The position numbers and the translations under genes are program-made. Shown one piece after another: positions 60,086 through 64,000 of a DNA stretch of 64,000 nt. The stretch is from Pseudidiomarina donghaiensis (GTDB taxonomy: Bacteria; Pseudomonadota; Gammaproteobacteria; Enterobacterales; Alteromonadaceae). How positions within the stretch are numbered: position 1 is the first letter of the stretch; each line of letters opens with the position of its first letter. Below the pieces are notes generated by a model. It saw only the letters and a program-made list of their open reading frames with translations, was not told the origin of the DNA and did no database searches. The stretch spans positions 1 to 64,000 of the forward strand of contig NZ_FPCF01000006.1 in the NCBI RefSeq assembly GCF_900116895.1. The letters are read 5' to 3'.

Positions 60086-60598
60086 TTAGTCGCCTTGCTT
60101 CAAGAAGTTCTTAATTTGCTCACCATCAAACTGCGCAATAGTGTCGTCACTAGCTTGTGGGCAGCTTAAAAACAGCGGCGCCACCCAACTTTGCACAGCC
60201 CCCATAATCACCATTAAGTGTGTCATGGCGCGCATAGCACCTAGCCGTCCTGGCGAGGCACCAGCTAACAGCACGGTTTTACCCACCCACGGGTTTTGCT
60301 CAAGGCGCGTGGTCCAGTCAATGGCGTTTTTTAATAACGGTGGAATTGAGCCGTTGTATTCAGGGGTGACAATAACCACTTTAGTGGCGTCGTTAATGGC
60401 ACTGGCTAATTTTTGAATATTTGACGGTACGCCGTTCTCTTGCTCGTCATCACCATTATAAATTGGCGCATCAAGTTCCGCGGCTGGGTAAGCGTAACAC
60501 GCTCGGCCATCAGCTTCCGCCACCTCACAAATACGCTGTTGTAACTTACGATTTACGGACGCACTGCGGCTACTACCGGCAATAATCAATACACTCAT
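60086..60598 (-). CDS. NAD(P)H-dependent FMN reductase
   Basis: 170 aa flavodoxin-fold reductase. The phosphate loop GSSRSASVNRKL (8-19) and the flavin-binding TPEYNGSIPPLLKNAIDW (about 75-92) are diagnostic of the FMN_red/ChrR/SsuE family; GASPGRLGAMRAMTHL is also conserved. Quinone, chromate or flavin reduction is possible. Its ATG lies two bases after the stop of the DUF2959 gene, so the two form an operon. Confidence 0.88.
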   Translation of the reverse strand: MSVLIIAGSSRSASVNRKLQQRICEVAEADGRACYAYPAAELDAPIYNGDDEQENGVPSNIQKLASAINDATKVVIVTPEYNGSIPPLLKNAIDWTTRLEQNPWVGKTVLLAGASPGRLGAMRAMTHLMVIMGAVQSWVAPLFLSCPQASDDTIAQFDGEQIKNFLKQGD

Positions 60599-60600
60599 GC

Positions 60601-61251
60601 TTAACCCTCTTTCATTGCAGCAATAAACTGGTTGGACTCGTTTATAGCTGTTTCCATTTCGCGAATTAACGCCTGAATATCTGTTTGTAAGCTGTTGTAT
60701 TCACCACGAATGGCGTCAACTGCCGAAGCATTGAGGTTGTGCTTCAAGAACAATACGTTGTCTTGCAGCTTAGCGAGTACAGGGTCCATGGTTGCTGCGG
60801 CACGCTCCATGCTGCGTAGCAAGCTATTGTAGCGTCGCTCGGTGTCTCGTAACGAGCGTTCGCTCTCGCGGCGCATTGCGTCATTGCTGTAGAGTTCAAG
60901 TTCATCTTGCCACTCGTCAAACAATGCTTGAGCCACATCGTCAATCGCTTCGATACGATCACGCACACGTTCTGCGGCACTTTTACTACTTTCATAATCA
61001 TCGTTGAGGGCGTTGTAGCGCTCTTCAAGTTCACCGCCATCAAACTGTAATAGCTCATCTAAGCGCTGCAATGCAGATTTAAATTCTTGCTGAGCGTCGG
61101 TTTGAGCATCGCGCGCGTCATCCACACGATCAACTAAAATATCACGCTTGTGCACACCTACTTTTTCCATAGCACCGTAGTAGGCGCTTTGGCAGCCCCC
61201 TAGCAATATCGTGGCTGCTGCTAGCCACAGTAAAGTAACGAGTTGACGCAT
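60601..61251 (-). CDS. DUF2959 lipoprotein
   Basis: 216 aa. The lipobox LLGGC at about 16-20 follows a signal peptide, and the rest is a long helical coiled coil (EKVGVHKRDILVDRVDDARDAQTDAQQEFKSALQRL is the DUF2959 signature). It is predicted to be anchored to the envelope. Function unknown; it leads the FMN reductase in the same transcript. AAGGAGCAATT precedes the ATG. Confidence 0.88.
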   Translation of the reverse strand: MRQLVTLLWLAAATILLGGCQSAYYGAMEKVGVHKRDILVDRVDDARDAQTDAQQEFKSALQRLDELLQFDGGELEERYNALNDDYESSKSAAERVRDRIEAIDDVAQALFDEWQDELELYSNDAMRRESERSLRDTERRYNSLLRSMERAAATMDPVLAKLQDNVLFLKHNLNASAVDAIRGEYNSLQTDIQALIREMETAINESNQFIAAMKEG

Positions 61252-61315
61252 AATTGCTCCTTGCTGGTTGGTGTCATCGCCCTAAGCTTGGGCAAAACAA
61301 TGGTTCGAGTATAGC

Positions 61316-62008
61316 TTAATAAGTTAGTGGCGAGCCATCCCAATGCCAAAAACCACCTGAATTTTCAGCATGTAACTGCTCAATCACTGCGGCAATACGT
61401 TGCGCTGATTGCGCCGGTGTATACAGTTTGTCTGCCGCTAAACGTTGTTGAAACGGCTCAGACAGCGCCGTGTCTGTGGTACCTGGATGAATAGCCGCTA
61501 TACAGAGCTGCTTATGCGTACGTTTAAGTTCAACCGCCGCGGTTTTTAGCAGCATATTCAAGGCCGCTTTGCTGGCTCGATAGCTGTACCAACCGCCAAG
61601 GTAGTTATCACTAATACTGCCGACTTTAGCACTCAACTGCGCCCATATGCACGCCGACTTTTTCGGTAGCAACCCCAACAGCTGTTGCAGCAACAAAATA
61701 GGCGTGATGGCGTTCACTCGAAAGCTCTCGTGTAGCTGTTCTAAGTTCACGTCTGCCAATCGTTTTTCGGGCATAAAACTGTCATTGTGAAGCACACCCA
61801 GCGTACTAATGACCACGTCGGGCTGATACAGCTGTGGTAACACTGCCTGTAATTGTGCCGCGCTGTAGTCTTCAACTTGCAGCCAACATACCTCTGGCAA
61901 ACTACTAGCCTGGCGGCTTAGCGCCTGCACTTGGTGCCCAGCTTTGTGATAATGTGTAACCAGCGCTTTACCGAGACCACCCCCAGCACCAATAATAAGA
62001 ACCTTCAT
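61316..62008 (-). CDS. short-chain dehydrogenase/reductase (CsgA-like)
   Basis: 230 aa. Nucleotide loop GAGGGLGKALVTHYHKAGHQV at the N-terminus, ISTLGVLH in place of NNAG, and catalytic YSYRASKAALNML near 143-155. This is the C-factor/atypical SDR subgroup, of unknown substrate. It is divergent from yihY across a 123-bp gap that holds the yihY promoter region. Confidence 0.87.
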   Translation of the reverse strand: MKVLIIGAGGGLGKALVTHYHKAGHQVQALSRQASSLPEVCWLQVEDYSAAQLQAVLPQLYQPDVVISTLGVLHNDSFMPEKRLADVNLEQLHESFRVNAITPILLLQQLLGLLPKKSACIWAQLSAKVGSISDNYLGGWYSYRASKAALNMLLKTAAVELKRTHKQLCIAAIHPGTTDTALSEPFQQRLAADKLYTPAQSAQRIAAVIEQLHAENSGGFWHWDGSPLTY

Positions 62009-62131
62009 ATGAACCCGCTTTCATGCCTTGCTAACGATTTAGTTATTTACGCAATTGCTTGGGTTTGGGATTATAGTGGTAACAAAATCAACGCTTGGCA
62101 GTAAACGAGACCATGCAACAGGGATAACTAC

Positions 62132-63028
62132 ATGAGCGATAACAACAGCGAAGCAACAGCGCTAGCCTTGTGGCAGGAACGCGGGCGCAAAGCATGGCGG
62201 TTCACCAAATACTTTGGCAAACGCTGTTTAGATGATCGTGTCACAATTGTGGCTGGGCATTTAACTTTCGTGAGTATGCTGGCATTGGTGCCATTGCTGG
62301 TGGTGATGTTTAGTGTGTTTTCGGCGTTCCCTATGTTCGAGCAGCTCAAAGAGGAGCTCGAGAAATTATTGTTCGCTAATCTATTGCCGACCTCTGGCGA
62401 AGAAATCAGCGAATACCTGAATCAGTTTGTTAGTAACGTTTCCAAAATGACCACCATTGGTGTGGTATTTGTGATTGTGGTGGCGGTTAACCTCATAAGC
62501 ACCATTGACGCCACCATGAACCGCATTTGGCGTAATCACAAGCGCCGCCGTATGGTGGTTGCACTGGCCGTGTACTGGATGATATTAACCTTGGGCCCTA
62601 TTTTGATGGGCTCTGGTATGGCGGTCACCTCGTATTTAATTTCGTTAACTGCAGCGGCCGAAGAATATGTGTCTGGCGTACGCACAACGCTATTAAGCAT
62701 TGTGCCGTTGGTGACCTCATTAGTGGCCTTTATGCTGCTGTATATTATGATGCCAAACCGTATAGTACGGGCCAAACACGCTGTATGGGGCGCGTTGCTG
62801 GCTGCGGTTTTATTTGAACTTAGCAAAAGTGGTTTTGCCGCCTACATAACAGCGTTCCCTAGTTATCAAGCCATTTATGGCGCTTTGGCAGCGATACCTA
62901 TTTTGCTACTGTGGATTTTTGTGTCGTGGAACATTGTGCTACTAGGTGCCGAGCTTACCGCTAGTATTGAAGAGTTTTTCGACCCGCCAGCAAGTCCTGA
63001 CGCAACGGAGGCCAATGACCAATCATGA
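62132..63028 (+). CDS. yihY: YihY/UPF0761 (BrkB-like) membrane protein
   Basis: 298 aa. A cytoplasmic head is followed by six hydrophobic helices with [39 protein letters not shown] and the late [21 protein letters not shown], all typical of the family once called RNase BN. It is the first gene of yihY-dtd-yiiD, the standard order in Alteromonadales. Function remains unclear. Confidence 0.95.
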   Translation: MSDNNSEATALALWQERGRKAWRFTKYFGKRCLDDRVTIVAGHLTFVSMLALVPLLVVMFSVFSAFPMFEQLKEELEKLLFANLLPTSGEEISEYLNQFVSNVSKMTTIGVVFVIVVAVNLISTIDATMNRIWRNHKRRRMVVALAVYWMILTLGPILMGSGMAVTSYLISLTAAAEEYVSGVRTTLLSIVPLVTSLVAFMLLYIMMPNRIVRAKHAVWGALLAAVLFELSKSGFAAYITAFPSYQAIYGALAAIPILLLWIFVSWNIVLLGAELTASIEEFFDPPASPDATEANDQS

Positions 63029-63474
63029 AAGCTCTTATTCAACGGGTTAGCCAAGCTTCGGTCTCCATTGATGGCCAACAAGTTGGGGCCATTGGCCGGG
63101 GGTTATTGGTGTTGTTGGGTATAGAGCGTGACGATACCGCACAAGACGTGACCAAGTTGGCGCACAAAGTGGCCGGTTATCGCGTGTTTTCAGACAGCGA
63201 TGACAAAATGAATTTAAGTGTGCAAGATATTCAGGGTGGGGTTTTGGTGGTGTCGCAGTTTACCCTTGCGGCCGATACCAATTCGGGCCGACGCCCTAGC
63301 TTTTCAAGCGCGGCAATGCCCGACCAAGCCGAACCACTTTACCGCAGCTTTGTTGCGGCACTGCAGCAATTGGGGTTAACCACCGCCACCGGCGAGTTTG
63401 GCGCAGATATGGCGGTGTCATTGGTCAATGACGGGCCGGTGACCTTTATGCTGCAAACCAACAATAAAGGATAA
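63025..63474 (+). CDS. dtd: D-aminoacyl-tRNA deacylase
   Basis: 149 aa, full length. It hydrolyses D-aminoacyl- and glycyl-tRNA(Ala). Landmarks are [37 protein letters not shown], the [20 protein letters not shown] block and the C-terminal [15 protein letters not shown] containing the cross-subunit GxP motif. It overlaps yihY by 4 nt (ATGA). Confidence 0.97.
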   Translation: MKALIQRVSQASVSIDGQQVGAIGRGLLVLLGIERDDTAQDVTKLAHKVAGYRVFSDSDDKMNLSVQDIQGGVLVVSQFTLAADTNSGRRPSFSSAAMPDQAEPLYRSFVAALQQLGLTTATGEFGADMAVSLVNDGPVTFMLQTNNKG

Positions 63475-63476
63475 CC

Positions 63477-64000
63477 ATGTACCGTGTGATAGCACCGGAA
63501 ACTCCGGATCAATTTGAAACCTACTATGACCTGCGTTGGCGTGTATTACGTGAGCCGTTTCAGCGTCCACGAGGCTCAGAACAGGATGAATATGACCAAG
63601 TTGGCTATCATCGTATGGTGGTAAACAGCGCCGGCAAGGCTGTTGCAGTAGGTCGTTTACATTTTAATAGCCCAGACGAAGGGCAAATTCGGTTTATGGC
63701 TTCCGCACCAGAGCATCGCGGTGAAGGCCACGGCGTGGCCATTGTCTATGCACTCGAACAATTGGCGCGTGCTGAAGGTGCGAAGCATATTGTGATTAAT
63801 TCGCGTGATAACACCCTTGGCTTTTACATTAAGTGTGGCTACGACGTGGTGGAAGAAGCCGACACGGTGAAAAATCCACAAGCCGAACATCAATTGCGGA
63901 AAACTTTAACCGAATTTAACCGTATTATTTATCGCCCCGATTGGTGCACCGAGTTGCAAAAAACTTGGCACGAAGAAATACCCATTTCTGACACCATGGG
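63477..64000 (+). CDS. yiiD: GNAT acetyltransferase/thioesterase YiiD-like (partial)
   Basis: 174 codons before the window ends, without a stop. Residues 1-150 form a GNAT domain (YYDLRWRVLREPFQRPRGSEQD; acetyl-CoA loop ASAPEHRGEGHGVAIVYALEQLA; INSRDNTLGFYIKCGYDVVEE). In YiiD relatives a hotdog thioesterase follows, and the last residues here (ELQKTWHEEIPISDTMG) are where that domain begins. It starts 2 nt after dtd. Confidence 0.88.
   Translation, partial: MYRVIAPETPDQFETYYDLRWRVLREPFQRPRGSEQDEYDQVGYHRMVVNSAGKAVAVGRLHFNSPDEGQIRFMASAPEHRGEGHGVAIVYALEQLARAEGAKHIVINSRDNTLGFYIKCGYDVVEEADTVKNPQAEHQLRKTLTEFNRIIYRPDWCTELQKTWHEEIPISDTM

Overview
The window reads as a chromosomal segment of a marine gammaproteobacterium. 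The runs glnA-ntrB-ntrC, yicC/rph/pyrE and typA...yihY-dtd-yiiD, the roughly 50% GC composition and the protein flavour suggest Alteromonadales, most likely Idiomarinaceae (inference; no 16S or marker search was possible). No tRNA, rRNA, CRISPR array or intact transposase was seen.

Layout. 0-11 kb: small regulators and enzymes (orphan antitoxin, methyltransferase, YgiD-like dioxygenase, parvulin, DUF188, DUF885 peptidase) around two head-to-head hipBA modules (5.5-8.8 kb). 11-22 kb: accessory genes, including an HNH protein, a convergent type II restriction-modification pair, a HEAT-repeat protein, Fic, a SRAP protein, a ParE-type toxin-antitoxin pair and an EAL-domain relic, mixed with ordinary genes (yjbQ, rlmA). 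22.68-27.4 kb: an island flanked by direct repeats of the 3' end of yicC. It carries a zinc-ribbon protein, DUF3800, a DRT2-type antiviral reverse transcriptase with its upstream structured ncRNA, and a decaying XRE-ImmA/DUF4411 pair. 27.4-38.2 kb: yicC, rph, pyrE, a cyanophycinase-like protein, trmL, a cation efflux protein, pldB and a Cpx-like two-component system. 38.4-43.3 kb: the glnA-DUF4124-ntrB-ntrC operon behind a sigma-54 promoter with upstream NtrC sites. 43.3-54.5 kb: an RND efflux pair, then an iron-acquisition cluster of PepSY reductases and a TonB receptor under Fur boxes. 54.6-64 kb: CorC-like protein, typA, hemolysin III, TetR regulator, FMN reductase, DUF2959, SDR, yihY, dtd and the start of yiiD.

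The most exciting content is the DRT2 locus. The RT has a YCDD active site. Upstream on the same strand is a promoter followed about 265 nt later by a perfect 10-bp hairpin and T-run, which matches the size and position of DRT2 ncRNAs. On the opposite (cDNA) strand of this ncRNA, one frame is open for about 216 nt. It contains a consensus TATAAT, a Shine-Dalgarno-like AGGGA and an in-frame ATG, as expected for a neo (nearly endless ORF) template. The yicC 3' end is a known attachment site of mobilizable genomic islands, so the defence cargo probably arrived by site-specific integration, although no integrase remains.

A second theme is a REP-like double-hairpin repeat family (27-43 kb) whose conserved TAG supplies the stop codons of three genes.
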